NCBI GenBank assembly: GCA_033558025.1
Contig: JAUCEF010000007.1
Span: 6,510,001 to 6,574,000, forward strand
Direction: 5' to 3'
DNA from: Phytophthora sp. 'mugwort'
Lineage: Eukaryota; Oomycota; Peronosporomycetes; Peronosporales; Peronosporaceae
DNA: 64,000 bases
This document shows, piece by piece, positions 1-10,248 of the stretch (position 1 is the first letter of the stretch; every line of letters starts with the position of its first letter). Made by a program: the position numbers and the translations under genes. The notes under the pieces are model-generated. The model did no database searches. It was not told the origin of the DNA and was given only the letters and a program-made list of their open reading frames with translations.

Positions 1-1132
1 CCCACACAGGTCGCAGTCCCAATCGGATCTCTGGCTTCTTTCGCCGCCTCGTGAACTCCTTGAGCGGGATGGTATGCGGTGCCAGGAGCACGCACCGAGC
101 GATGCTCATGTTTTGGAACAGGGGCTGCTTGGCCACCAGGTGGCGCTCACAAGCGCCCCTAGAAGAGCGCCGGCCGAGAAGCACGCGAGGCGGCTGGAGC
201 TGACCCATGCAGGCGGCAGATCCGTGGGACTCCTCAAGAGGGAAGTGCCCAGGAGTGTAAGGTGGTCACACGAACAGGTGAAGAGTACTTCACAGGCGAC
301 CGGGTCGCCGGGGCCCGCACTCCCTATGACGAGCAGCCTGGTACTCCGACTGCTGCCCGTCGAGATCGTTGGAGATGTCTCGGCCGATTTGGCCCCCTTC
401 TTCCTCGTCGGAAGAAGAACTGAAGGGGCCCTTGCTCGTGCGCGTGAGGGTTCCATACCCTTCACGGATCGGAGAACTGGAAGCAGCTCGCCGCTTACTG
501 CTGACTTCCGAGGCTGCTGCAGCCTTACCAGCCTTGATGCGTTCAGTTGCCTCACCGAGCGTCAAGTTCTTGACCGGAGAACGGTTCTCTTCGTCCTTCT
601 TGGGTAAGCACGGGCTCCCCTGATGCTCGGGCATCTCCAGCGCGTCGCCATCGTCGCCATGGTGGCTAGACAGCGGGGTACAAGACCCAAGCGAATCGGA
701 CTGACTCGGGTCGCCGTCAGACTCTTAGACGAGCGGGATTTCATTATCAGCCCAGGACATAGGAGACTTGTCCAAGTCCTCTTCATAGTCCATGAGGAGC
801 TCTGGATCCTCCACAGGCGGATCAGCCACCTTAGTGGATCCCTTAGTGGCAGAGCCTTTGCCAGACGGCTTCGAGCTCTTAGCCTGCTGCTTCCAAGCAG
901 CAGGCTTGGCAGGCACTTTCGCACCGCTGTCAGACCGAGCCTTGGTCATTCTTGAGGCTGACGTGGAAGCCGAGAAGACGGAAATACGGGAACGTACTCG
1001 GGGCTCAAAGGACATGAGCCGGCTGTGGAAACTAACCGCAGCGAAGTCGATGTATTTCGACTTGGAGAGTGAAAGGCGGCGACTTCCTTTCGCTCGCCCT
1101 GGATGGTCGGTAAACCGAATCTAAGTGGGGGA
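1..1132 (-). pseudogene. Antisense accessory ORF of a family A Gypsy element (3' end of element, decayed)
   Basis: This stretch is the near-identical reverse complement of 13256-13572 joined to 21143-21960, so it belongs to the same retroelement family as the large element at 12901-28129. The reading frame begins at an ATG (947-949, minus strand) with the peptide start MTKARSDSGAK, is rich in Ser, Lys and Gly, then becomes acidic (DYEEDLDKSP). It shifts frame at least twice towards position 1, where the window cuts it. The copy in the large element starts MTKTRSGSGAK. The element itself points to the plus strand (polypurine tract and 3' LTR follow at 1123-1469), so this ORF is antisense to gag-pol. 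No known domain is recognised. Homology to the other copy is seen directly; coding function is inferred. Confidence 0.6.
1123..1132 (+). promoter_or_regulatory. Polypurine tract of the family A element
   Basis: The run AAGTGGGGGA abuts the LTR that starts TGTAAC at 1133. A purine run directly 5' of the 3' LTR is the normal second-strand primer site of LTR retrotransposons and fixes the element's orientation as plus. Confidence 0.6.
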
Positions 1133-1469
1133 TGTAACGGGGTTACATGAAGAGTGCCAAGTCACTCTTCAGAATGGTGTACCCAAGTACCCTAAGTGAT
1201 GTAGCCAACATCACTATGACGTCACGGATGGGTACCACAAATATGGTAGAATGACCTCAGAACCACCCAATAGGATAGCATCTAGGGTACTTTATAGGTG
1301 ACTAGTAGTTAGTATGTAAACGCATTAAAAGGGTCACCTATAAATATTCAGTCTTATATCTACCTAATTTCCCCTCAGACCAGGGACTTGTGAACTGCCG
1401 TTCACTGAGAGTTTGTACACTCTCCAGAAGTAAACTTTCTGTGCGCAAGGTGTCGTGTGCCCCGTCACA
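1133..1469 (+). repeat. 3' LTR, family A Gypsy element (truncated copy)
   Basis: The 337 bp begin TGTAACGGGGTTACA and end CCCCGTCACA. They match, in reverse orientation, the two LTRs of the large element at 12901-13255 and 27768-28129, including the conserved block around GTGAACTGCCGTTCAC. The right end cuts cleanly into an unrelated integrase relic, so this is an insertion boundary. The matching 5' LTR would lie beyond the left edge of the window. Compared with the other two LTRs this copy is the most diverged. Confidence 0.85.
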
Positions 1470-2040
1470 TTCTCAACTACTGCCACAGTGATTTACTCTA
1501 CCGTAACGAAAACTTAACGAAAACCATAGACAAGGTTCCTAAGCGCGCGTATTGGCAGGGCCGGAAACGAGATGCGGCTGAGTACGTTCGGACTTGCTCA
1601 ACCTGCGGTAGCGGGAAAGGGCACCGACCGTGGAAGAACGGCCTCGTGCAAAATATATCCATTCAAGAACTGTCTGGTCATTCTCAATACGTGTGGTCGA
1701 CGCTATCGACCCCCTCCTCACTACGCCCCGAGCGAATAAGTTTATACTTGTTTCCGCCGACTATTTCACCCGCCGGAACGAAGCCTTTCCTGTTGCTACG
1801 CTAGACATATCACGTTCGTGGATCTTATGGTGAATGAAGTCATCTCGAAACTTGTCCCTGAACGCTTGTTGATTGACCGTGGATCTAATATCTCGGAATT
1901 AGCTAAGTCGTTTTATGAGACGCTTGGTATCAAGGAACTGTTCGGTGCGGTATACCACCCGCAGACACAGGGGCTTGGGAACGTTTCAATGGTACTTTAA
2001 TAGCATGCTACAGTATGTATGTTCGTGAGCGAAACTCAGA
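1470..2040 (+). pseudogene. Gypsy-type integrase relic (target of the family A insertion)
   Basis: Three reading frames in succession give integrase motifs. The first (from 1470) carries the second half of the HHCC zinc domain (YWQGRKRDAAEYVRTCSTCG). The next (about 1630-1810) gives the first catalytic Asp in VDAIDPLLTTP and ADYFTR. The last (about 1818-1985) gives the second Asp in LLIDRGSNIS and the region before the catalytic Glu, YHPQTQGLG. It ends in a degraded stretch near 2040. The frame changes mean it is dead. The motif set differs from those of families A and B, so it is an older, distinct Gypsy lineage into which family A jumped. Confidence 0.7.
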
Positions 2041-2252
2041 CTGACTGGGACTTATACCTACCTCGGAATCAGAGTAGCGAATATCACATTTGCCTGATCT
2101 GATTGGTTTATGTTACACCTCAGCCAATTCAGTTAGTTATACATACTTTTTTGGTGTTAACCAATCAGCATTATTCGGTGATCTATTCATAAAACAAAGT
2201 GCTCAGTTTTTTTTTTTGTCGTCCTCACTTCGGCCGCCTCCTCCTCCTTCCT

Positions 2253-3614
2253 ATGTCGCTCTTCTCACGCCGGAAAAACCCTGACCAGCTGGTGAAGCTG
2301 TTAAAGGATGCGCTTGCGGACCCGTCGGTGCCGGCCAAGCCTTCGAAGGATGGAACGGTAAGGCGCTAGCCGTGTGCGGCTTGGGCGTTGCCGGGATGAA
2401 CTGACTCGAACTTACTAGCCCTCGATTGCCTACGCTGATACTCCAGCCTGTGGAAGAAATTACCAAGCGCCTGGGCGAGATGAAGCTGCTGCTGTACGGG
2501 GATGGAGAACAAGAGGCCAAACCGGAGAAGTGCGCACAGCTGGCGGACCTGCTGATCGCCAGCGGCCTCGTCCCTAAGCTCATTACAGGGCTGGATAAGC
2601 TGCCGTTCGAGGCTCGCAACCAGTTCGCGCAGGTATACAACAATCTTATGTGACGGGACCTCGCCGGCTTTGTAAGCTACGTGGAGCGCAAGCCTGAGAT
2701 CCTGTCGGCGCTTATGGCGGGTTACGAGAACCCCGAGGTGGCGCTCAACTGCGACACCATGCTGCGTGAGGTAGGCTGAGTTGCTTAAAGTGGGAGACTT
2801 TTTTTGTGAGACCACCGGCGATTACTGAATGTCGCCGATATCCATGGCAGTCGATTCGCCACGAGATTCTGGCAAGCAAGATCCTGTACTCGCCCGACTT
2901 GTGGAAGTTCTTCGATGTGTATGTTCATCTGCCCAACTTCGAGATCGGATCGGATGCATTCGCTACGTTCAAGGACCTGTTACACGTCACAAGACGCTGG
3001 CCGCTACGTTCTTCACGTCCAACTTTGACGTGGTCTTTGCCAAGTACAATTGCTTATTGATGTCTGAGAATTATGTCACTCGGCGGCAATCGCTGAAGCT
3101 CCTTGGTGAGATCCTTCTTGACCGCTCCAATTTCGATATCATGATGAAGTATATCGGGTAAGTTTACGCGACGACGTATATTGTGCACGACTTATTAGCC
3201 AGGATAGGTGCTAAAGTCGCTTTCGTGCTGTATAGGGAAAAGGAGAACCTGAAGATGATGATGAACCTGCTCCGTGATACAAGTGCGAACATTCTGTTTG
3301 AAGCCTTTCACGTGTTCAAGGTTTTTGTGGCCAACCCGAAGAAACCTGAAGCCATCTCTCAAATCCTTGTGAACAACCGCGAGAAGTTAATTGCGTATTT
3401 GAAGAACTTCCAGAACAGCAAAGGTATGCGATTGTTTGCAGTGAAGACTTGGCCACACTTTGATCTGACTCTGTGCTCGATTGCTGTGTGAAATACAGAG
3501 GACCCGCAGTTTATTGAAGAGAAAGCGTAGCTGATTAGGACGTTAGAGGGACTGAAGGTTGGCGAAGCTTCTTGTGAAGTGGATAACACTCCCCCTACCC
3601 CTTCGTCACAGTGA
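2253..3614 (+). pseudogene. Mo25/CAB39-like scaffold protein, five exons, broken by two stops and a frameshift
   Basis: Mo25 (CAB39) proteins are helical-repeat scaffolds that activate STE20/GCK and LKB1-type kinases. Exons read as 2253-2357, 2447-2770, 2851-3157, 3236-3423 and 3499-3614, separated by GT-AG introns of 75-89 bp. Family hallmarks are clear: MKLLLYG near the start, [16 protein letters not shown] in exon 3, [16 protein letters not shown], and [17 protein letters not shown] in exon 4. The first ATG (2253) follows a pyrimidine-rich leader, and the N-terminus MSLFSRRKNPDQLVKLLKD fits the family. Three lesions are visible: TGA at 2651-2653 where an Arg is expected, a one-base loss near 2980 (the DLLTRHK motif changes frame), and TAG at 3528-3530. 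Splice sites are intact, so decay is recent or these are sequence errors. The total length (about 340 residues if unbroken) is normal for the family. Confidence 0.88.
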
Positions 3615-4004
3615 GTTTGCCGTACATTGCGTCTGGTATCAGAGACTGGCCCTACTGCATGTGCTTGAAGGCGTGTGCGCCGAGATAGGTACCTGTTCGG
3701 TGATGAAACTACAGTAGCTAGCTATCTGTCCCGGTTACGTTTTTCGCTCGAATGCAACTCAGAAGAAGAAAAGAAAGGGTAGCACACAATAGACTCTGGG
3801 CCCGCTGTAAGTAGCTGGCGCCCCTGTTTGCGTGTTTGTTTTTAAACGACAGTCTTGGATGCGACCATCGAAACGACATTTGTAACAAGTTGTTGCGAAT
3901 GGGGCGGGGGCAGGACGGCACTGCTGCTATAGTGCGGCGGCAGAGGCACGTGGACCAACAAAGCAGCGCTGAAGCCTGCAAAAAAAAAAGAAAAACCTGC
4001 TGAC

Positions 4005-4235
4005 GACTTGCTCACTCGCTCGAACTTCGAGTCGAAGGGCTGAAGCGTGAGTTTGAGTCCGGCACCTTGCGGCGGATCGGACCCCAACTCGAAGCGCGTC
4101 CCTCCGCGACGGACGACGGCCGCGTCCAGTTTAGCGCAGAAAGAGGTCGGAGCTCGCGAGAGGCGGGGCCCGGAGCGTAACTGGCAGCTCCGGCCCCGTG
4201 GATACCCCGAGTGACAGGAACGAAGTTGCACCGAG
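4005..4235 (-). repeat. Left arm of an inverted duplication
   Basis: The reverse complement of this segment aligns with 5108-5345. The best-kept core, GCGCAGAAAGAGGTCGGAGC at about 4136, is shared exactly in opposite orientation, and flanking blocks such as GGCGGCGGATCGGA-like and GTTGCACC also match. By eye overall identity is roughly 75-80 percent with small gaps. The two arms are separated by about 870 bp. It is not a recognised transposon end. Confidence 0.6.
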
Positions 4236-5107
4236 CATATTCGGTATGGAAAATACAATCACATAGAACGGCTGGACGCTGTGGTCGCTGAACATCAGAT
4301 CGGGTGAGCAAAAAGTCTTGTCCATCAAGGTGACGGTGGTAAAGCTCTATTAGCTGGTGTGACACCATCGTACCCTTTATCAATTTCGTGGCTAGCACTT
4401 GGTGACAACACGGTGATCTCACCAGAAGTGTTGCAGAAGCCCATGCAGCCGCACGGAAAAGCAGCAAAAGCCGGTAGCTCCTCCGTCCAACGAAGCCCGC
4501 GGCCTTGAGAACTCGTTGGCGGACGCCTAGGTATGCAAACTGGACGTGAAAAATATCCGGCAGGGAAGCAGCTCAAATCCGAGTCCAGGCAGAAGTTCGC
4601 CAATAAGGAGAACGCTTTTGCAGTGAACTGGCTGGAGCTGACGTTCTATTTCTTGTTAAGCGTTTAATAAATCTGCTCAGTGATAATTCGGTGCAGTCGC
4701 CTCGCCGCACTTGGCTTCTCACCCGCAACGCCAACCGCCGAACGTGCGCGAACTCGTGCAGGAAACTTTATGGGCGCTGTACAATGTGCGCTCCGCTCCA
4801 TGCAAGCTTTGATGTTCAGTTTGACAGGAACGTGACGTGGAGCACTCCATGCGTCGGTACACTTTGGACTCGTCGTCGTCGCTCGTTGCTCTTTGTTAAA
4901 CGACGACGCGTCTGGTATCGCTTCGCACACAGGTGCGTATTTCATGTGGAGCAGCTCGCTCGGAGCCACACCTCTGCGCACGAGCGTCGCGTCGTCTACC
5001 CTGCGGTGGCGTGTGCTCTATTTTCCATCCAATCGGATAGCTTCAACTCTGCTCGCCCAATGAGCGCGCACGTTCGAAAAAATTGGCCCAATGGCGAGCT
5101 TGGAGTG

Positions 5108-5345
5108 GTGCAACTTGGTTTCCTCAACTTTGAGCCTCGAAGCCGGCAATCGCGTTGTCGCCAGCAATCACACGCTCCGAGCCCCGCCTCTCGCGAGCTC
5201 CGACCTCTTTCTGCGCCGAACTGAACGCGGGCCATCGTCCGTCACTCGCCTGTCGGCGGACGCACTCCGATCCGCCGCCCGACGAGTGGCATTTCGCGCT
5301 TCAGCCCACGAGCACAAGAGCTCCGAGTCTTCGAGCAAGTGAGAT
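5108..5345 (+). repeat. Right arm of an inverted duplication, upstream of the ankyrin gene
   Basis: This arm matches the reverse complement of 4005-4235. It ends about 125 bp before the ATG of the ankyrin gene, so one arm is likely a duplicated, inverted copy of that gene's promoter or leader. Which arm is the original cannot be told, but proximity to a gene favours this one. Confidence 0.6.
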
Positions 5346-5471
5346 GGGTAGCCTGCACGCCTTCCAACGTTTTCTAGGCCACTGCGCTGCCTCGTTGCTC
5401 GGCAGCGCCGTCCTGCACCGCTCCTCACTTTTATCGTTGCCGCCCGGTGATCCCCATTGAGTCTTCGCCAC

Positions 5472-7973
5472 ATGCACGTCACGAGCACCAGCACGCAGAG
5501 CGGAGGCAGCCCCGTCACGGAGGACGAGGAGTCCATGTCGCCCTTCTCGTCGCCATCCTCCGCCTCTACGAACGGTGCCAGCTTCGCGCAATTGCTGCCA
5601 CACGCAGCGCAGACTGGAGACGTCAAGCAGATCGCCAAGCTTGTTCAAACATCACACACCAGCGCCTCTTTTCCGTTGTCCAGCCTTGATACCGCCATAA
5701 AGCACTCTTCTTCCTCGTCATCGGACGCCTGGCTCGACGTTGCAGACGAAGATGGTTTCACAGCGCTGCACCTCGCTTACGTTGGCGGCCACAATGACGC
5801 CGTGCTTGAGCTGCTGAGGGCCGGTGCTAACTTGGAAGTCGGTACACCTGAAGGATTCACCGCGCTCATGTTCGCAGCGTGGGCTGGGTCGCTCTCGCTC
5901 GTTGAAACGCTTGTGTCGCTAGGTGCAGATGTAACGGCGCGCGACGTGGACGACAACGATGCCGCATTGATCGCCGAGATGAATGAGCACGCGACCGTGA
6001 CCAAATTCCTGCAGCAGCAGATGGGAAACCCTGTGCACCCGCTGAGGAAACCGCACAGTTCGTCGTCATCGATTCAGAACGGACAGGAGAAGGACCGTGA
6101 CTCCAAGTCCCAGAGAGCTCCCCAGTCAAGTTTATAAAGTCCAGCGACTCCAGCGCTTCCACCGGAACGGAAGGCAGCGGACTTGACAGTTGCAGCGGCT
6201 CGTCGACGTGCTCGTCGCCCGAGCAGCTCGCAGGGAAGACACTGCTCACGGAAGAAGCGAGCACCTCGAGTGACACTGACGGCGCCACGCCATTGCACGT
6301 TGCGGCTATGCACGGTCAATTGTAGACCGTCAAGTGCTCCTAGCTCGCGGCGCTAGTCTGTCAGCTGCGCTGCCCGGGGGTGCTACCGGATTGCATTTGG
6401 CGTCAGCGTCGGGCTTCGTTGATCTGGCCTCATACCTGATTGACCAGGGCCTGCCCGTGGACGAGCGCACAATTGCTGGCACCACTCCACTGCATGAGGC
6501 TGCCTACCAGGGACATGTGGAGGTAGCCGCTCTGCTACTAGAGCGTGGAGCCAATGTGGACGCAGCGACCGAGTGCGGCACGACGTCGCTGCATCGAGCA
6601 GCCGAAAACGGCCACGTGCAAATTGCAGAGTTGTTGATCGCTCATGGAGCACACATCGATGCTGTGACGACGGATTATCTAGCTGCGGCTGGGGATAGTT
6701 ACGCAGCGGGCGATAATTCTCGTCGGCGACGACGCGGGAGGCGAAATAAATCGATCGCCGTTGAAACGGAAGGAAAAGCTCCAGATCAAGAAGCACCTGA
6801 AGCAGAGCCGCGAACGCCAGATGAGCTAGAGAAAGAGGCCTCGTCCTACAGGTCTAACGAAGTCGCGCTGTGTCTGGCAGCCAAAAACGGTCACGTGGAT
6901 ATGGTACAGTACTCGTTGACGCGTGGTGCAGCTAATGCAACTGATATTGCAGCACTCGAGCCATCGCGACACCCCATTATGATAGCAGCTCGACGTGGCC
7001 ACTTGGAGATCGTGCGCTTCCTGCTCGCTCACGATGAATGCGCCTCCAGTTTGCTTGACGCGGCGTCACGCGTGCTGTGCTGTGCAGCGGAGCACGGTTA
7101 CCTGCAGATGGTGGAGCATGCGCTAGCTCGTGGAGCCGACATCGAGGCCATTGGTGGCAAAAAGCAAGCAACACCGCTTGTGCTCGCAGCTCGACAGGGC
7201 CACCTGGCCGTCGTGCTCCACCTTCTGTGGGGCGGCGCGAAGCTCGACGCTGCTACGGCATCCAGAGGCTATACGGCGTTGCATTATGCAGCCAAGCACG
7301 GGCATCTCACGGTTGTGAACAGCTTGCTGCTCAACGGTGCTGATGTTGACGCTGTGTGCGCTCAGCGCCAGTCATCGCCACTTCACTTGGCCGCTGAATC
7401 GGGCCACGGTGATGTGGTGCGTTGTTTGCTGTCTTTTGACGCTAATGTCGAGGCCGAGAAGCACCCGGGTACTATGACGGTGCTGCATATTGCTGCCGAA
7501 CGTGGACACGCGGGGGTGGCGCGCGAGCTGTTGACTCATGGAGCACGACTCGAAGCGCAGGCGCAGAACGATTTCCGTGCACTGTTCATTGCCGCATATT
7601 GCGGCCATAAGGACGTCATTGAGGTGCTGCTGGACTACGGAGCCGAGCTGGAAGCCACATCTGGCACCAATAAGACTACGCCATTACGCGTGGCCGTGTC
7701 CAAGGGCCGGACTGACGTCGTCGAGCTCCTATTAGCACGAGGAGCCGACGTCAATGCCACGCAGCCCACGGACAGGACCACAAGCTTGCACAGCGCGGCT
7801 GCCAACGATTTCGGCGACATCCTAAAGCTGCTACTGGCGGCTGGGCCGATCCCGACCGAGTGGATCGCGAAGGACGCACTCCGATGGACTACGCCGCGTC
7901 TGACCCCGTTCGTCTACAGCTGCGTCTTGCGCTGCTCAAGTCTCACTGGCAGAAGCAAGATGGTCGGAAATGA
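5472..7973 (+). pseudogene. Long ankyrin-repeat protein, broken by frameshifts and a stop
   Basis: About 15 ankyrin repeats are readable (for example DGFTALHLAYVGGHNDAVLE, TTPLHEAAYQGHVEVAALLL, TALHYAAKHGHLTVVNSLLL). The start is taken at the ATG at 5472; the frame before it opens only with TTG. The Ser-rich N-terminus precedes two repeats, the frame then ends at 6137 and continues in another frame from about 6125 (a Ser-rich segment leading into DGATPLHVAAMHG) to TAG at 6323-6325. The main block resumes in the third frame (about 6330-7880). A basic patch RRRRRGRRNK, possibly a nuclear signal, and an acidic insert interrupt the repeats near 6720-6830. A last frame change near 7880 would give a C-terminus MDYAASDPVRLQLRL ending at 7973; otherwise the frame runs to 7980. 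Ankyrin repeats mediate protein binding; the partner is unknown. Lesions could be assembly errors. Confidence 0.8.
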
Positions 7974-8264
7974 GAGGTGACTTTTGTCGCGAACGCAGGC
8001 GGCGCGGCTTCATCTGCCGCGTTCAACTGATTTGCACACATGTTAGAGCATGTACGAGATGCGGGACGCCACGGAGAGCCCGCACCTATCTGAAAAGTGA
8101 TAATTTAAAATACAACGGTTGAAGTGAAACAACAAAATATCGGTGACTTCACTGCCAGCTCCTAAACCTTGCCGCAATTTTCTCGATCGCTAGTAAATGT
8201 GCTTACTGATTGTTATGGATCGCGGAAAATATTTCGCAGGGAGGGTGAAAGACTAAGGCACTTG

Positions 8265-8595
8265 TTGCTGCACCCGTCTAGCCTCGTCACATTTCTGATA
8301 TACACTGTTGTTTTGTATTGGATGTCTCACATTATTGTATCGAATGTATCTCACTTTACCCTAGCCCCCAGAGGACCGATGGCATCGCGGTCTTAGACTT
8401 TGCTTCGGAAAGTCAGTCGCTGCGCTCCTGCGAGGAAAAGATTCTAAGTTTGGCCCGCTACAGTGTTCGGCTGGCTGGGCTCGCCTCCGCAAATACCGAG
8501 CGGATTTGCAGTGGCTACGCGCGCTCGCAATCGCTCTCCTCAGTTGGTCGTTTTATCTGACTTTCACCCCCTCTTTTCATGGACGGGTACTATAA
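8265..8595 (+). mobile_element. MITE, copy 1 (about 331 bp)
   Basis: The segment is an inverted homologue of 42893-43229 over its whole length; shared blocks include the stretch around GAATCTTTTCCTCGC (read on the minus strand here). Terminal inverted repeats are TTGCTGCACCCGTC at the left and the decayed GACGGGTACTATAA at the right. No coding capacity is seen. Target duplications are not clear. The superfamily cannot be assigned. Confidence 0.65.
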
Positions 8596-10248
8596 CCACT
8601 CTCAAAGACTAAATAGGAGGCGCAAAAAACTCCGGCGATGACATCCGTCCTGCCAACGTAATGATAGTTTATTACCCATACTTGGTTATATTGTGATGGT
8701 TCTTAAAAAAGCTCTGTACGTACAAGTTTACTAAGTATTCTGGACATATCCTTGCGCGCATGTATGTTGGCAGTCATTGTTAACACATTGGACGGTCAAT
8801 AGCGAACACCAGTCACGTGAGCCCCACGGTGGGGAGGTTTTCAAGCAACTGCGTTAGGCCCAAGACGATAGTCAACAAAAACCGACTACGAAAAGCATTA
8901 TGCTGAAGCTACGAAGCGGAATGGAAGAGGATCTTGTGGGTCCTCAGTTCACCTTGTATCTCCCTGTATGGATTCAGCGAAATCGGGTAGTATACAAACA
9001 AGTACCGTTGCGAAGCAGCATACGACACCTGACAGCGCTCACGAAGAGGGAACGCCGAAGAGCGAACACCAGAATTCAAGGCACACGGTTATTACGCCAG
9101 TCTCTATGCCAGACGATAACCAGGAGCACCACAACCTATGGTGAGTCATGTACAACCACCGTATCGGCCCGCGACACCGGCGTTGCTAACCTGCGTTAGG
9201 AAATACGAGACATCCTGCACACCGTAAGCATAGATAGTCTGCACCTCTTTCTCGCTCTCACAAAGGTGTTCGCGCGGCTTGTAACCTGAGGACGATCCTC
9301 AGCCCCCCCCTCAGCAGATGTACATCTAACGGTACACGTACATGGCAAACATCCAAGACATACTGGTACCGGATGGCAAGTGGTCAGTGACCAATGGTCA
9401 CGCCCGGACCGTTACAAATGCTGCAGTTGCAGGTTACGTCAACGGCGCCAGCTTCGGGATCCCCCTCCCCCCCCAACTTGATGATCAAGTGTCTCCCAAA
9501 TTGGGACCAAGGCATGAAATAACCATCAACAAACGCCCCCCTTCAAGTCTTCTGGGGATAAGCTGATTAACAGCTGATCGCGGAAAATGCCCTGCCTGGA
9601 CCCGGAAATTGCCGTTTAAATGCCGCAGCGCCAAGCACGAGTGCTGTCATCTCCAATGTGGGCTTGGAGCCGGTCAGCCTCTTACGCGGACGTGGAAGGC
9701 GTGGATACACACCATGCTGGGCGGGAAACAGGTACATGGCCTGTACCACTGAAGTTTCACGCCACATCGTACGGAAGGATGGAGGCTGCTCGCGAGCTCG
9801 CACCGAGTTCCACCGGACTGCCTCGCGCCTGGGTTCCCGAGCGCAATTTCAACACCCGCTGCAGAACCCTCGGGACGCGAGACCTGGCGGCAAAGCGTAG
9901 GCTGAAAAAGTCGGCATATTTTGGCACGCGCCATGCACGACCTGAAGCTGATGACTACTGAAATGGATGCCTGCCCACTTTGCGTCGACAAGTCAGAAAT
10001 TACACTGAGCCTTTGTATGGTCTGAACCGGATGTCTCAAGTGTACGTTGTCAACGCTCGCGCTCTGTCCAAGTTGGACTCCTCAACAGAGAGTGCCCGAC
10101 GCAGTCTGGTCCTCCCTCGATGCGGGCACTGGCTGATGTCGCGGGTGTTGGCGAGATGATGGCCATTGAGCTCACTTCCGAATTTCTATCTGCAGATTAA
10201 GCAGCGAGCGTCTACTCCCGATCTCGTCAGTACTTCATCACCTTCATC
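8596..10248. other. Interval without a recognised gene
   Basis: Short ORFs are present on both strands (for example 9342-9566 and 9620-9961), but none has a domain that I recognise. Some blocks, such as the frame through SMPDDNQEHHNL near 9110, have coding-like composition and could be retroelement debris. The last 60 bases before 10249 are pyrimidine-rich with repeated TTCATCA units and probably form the leader of the receptor kinase gene. Confidence 0.45.

Larger units (their letters stand above)
3615..5471. other. Interval without a recognised gene; holds an inverted duplication
   Basis: No convincing gene is seen between the Mo25 relic and the ankyrin gene. Several ORFs of 80-177 codons are open on both strands, but none shows a known motif and most overlap each other. 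The main structure is the pair of inverted arms at 4005-4235 and 5108-5345. The right arm runs up to the ankyrin gene's start, so the last few hundred bases probably contain that gene's promoter and 5' leader. Confidence 0.5.

Noticed and set aside
74..607. Plus-strand ORF of 177 codons (and its mirror at 21341-21874 minus)
   Set aside because: It is the shadow of the antisense ORF of family A; both copies are open because the sequences are near-identical, and the conserved start and charged composition are on the other strand.
4691..5224. 177-codon plus-strand ORF between Mo25 and the ankyrin gene
   Set aside because: No motif, Arg/Cys-rich composition typical of chance frames, and it runs into the inverted-repeat arm.
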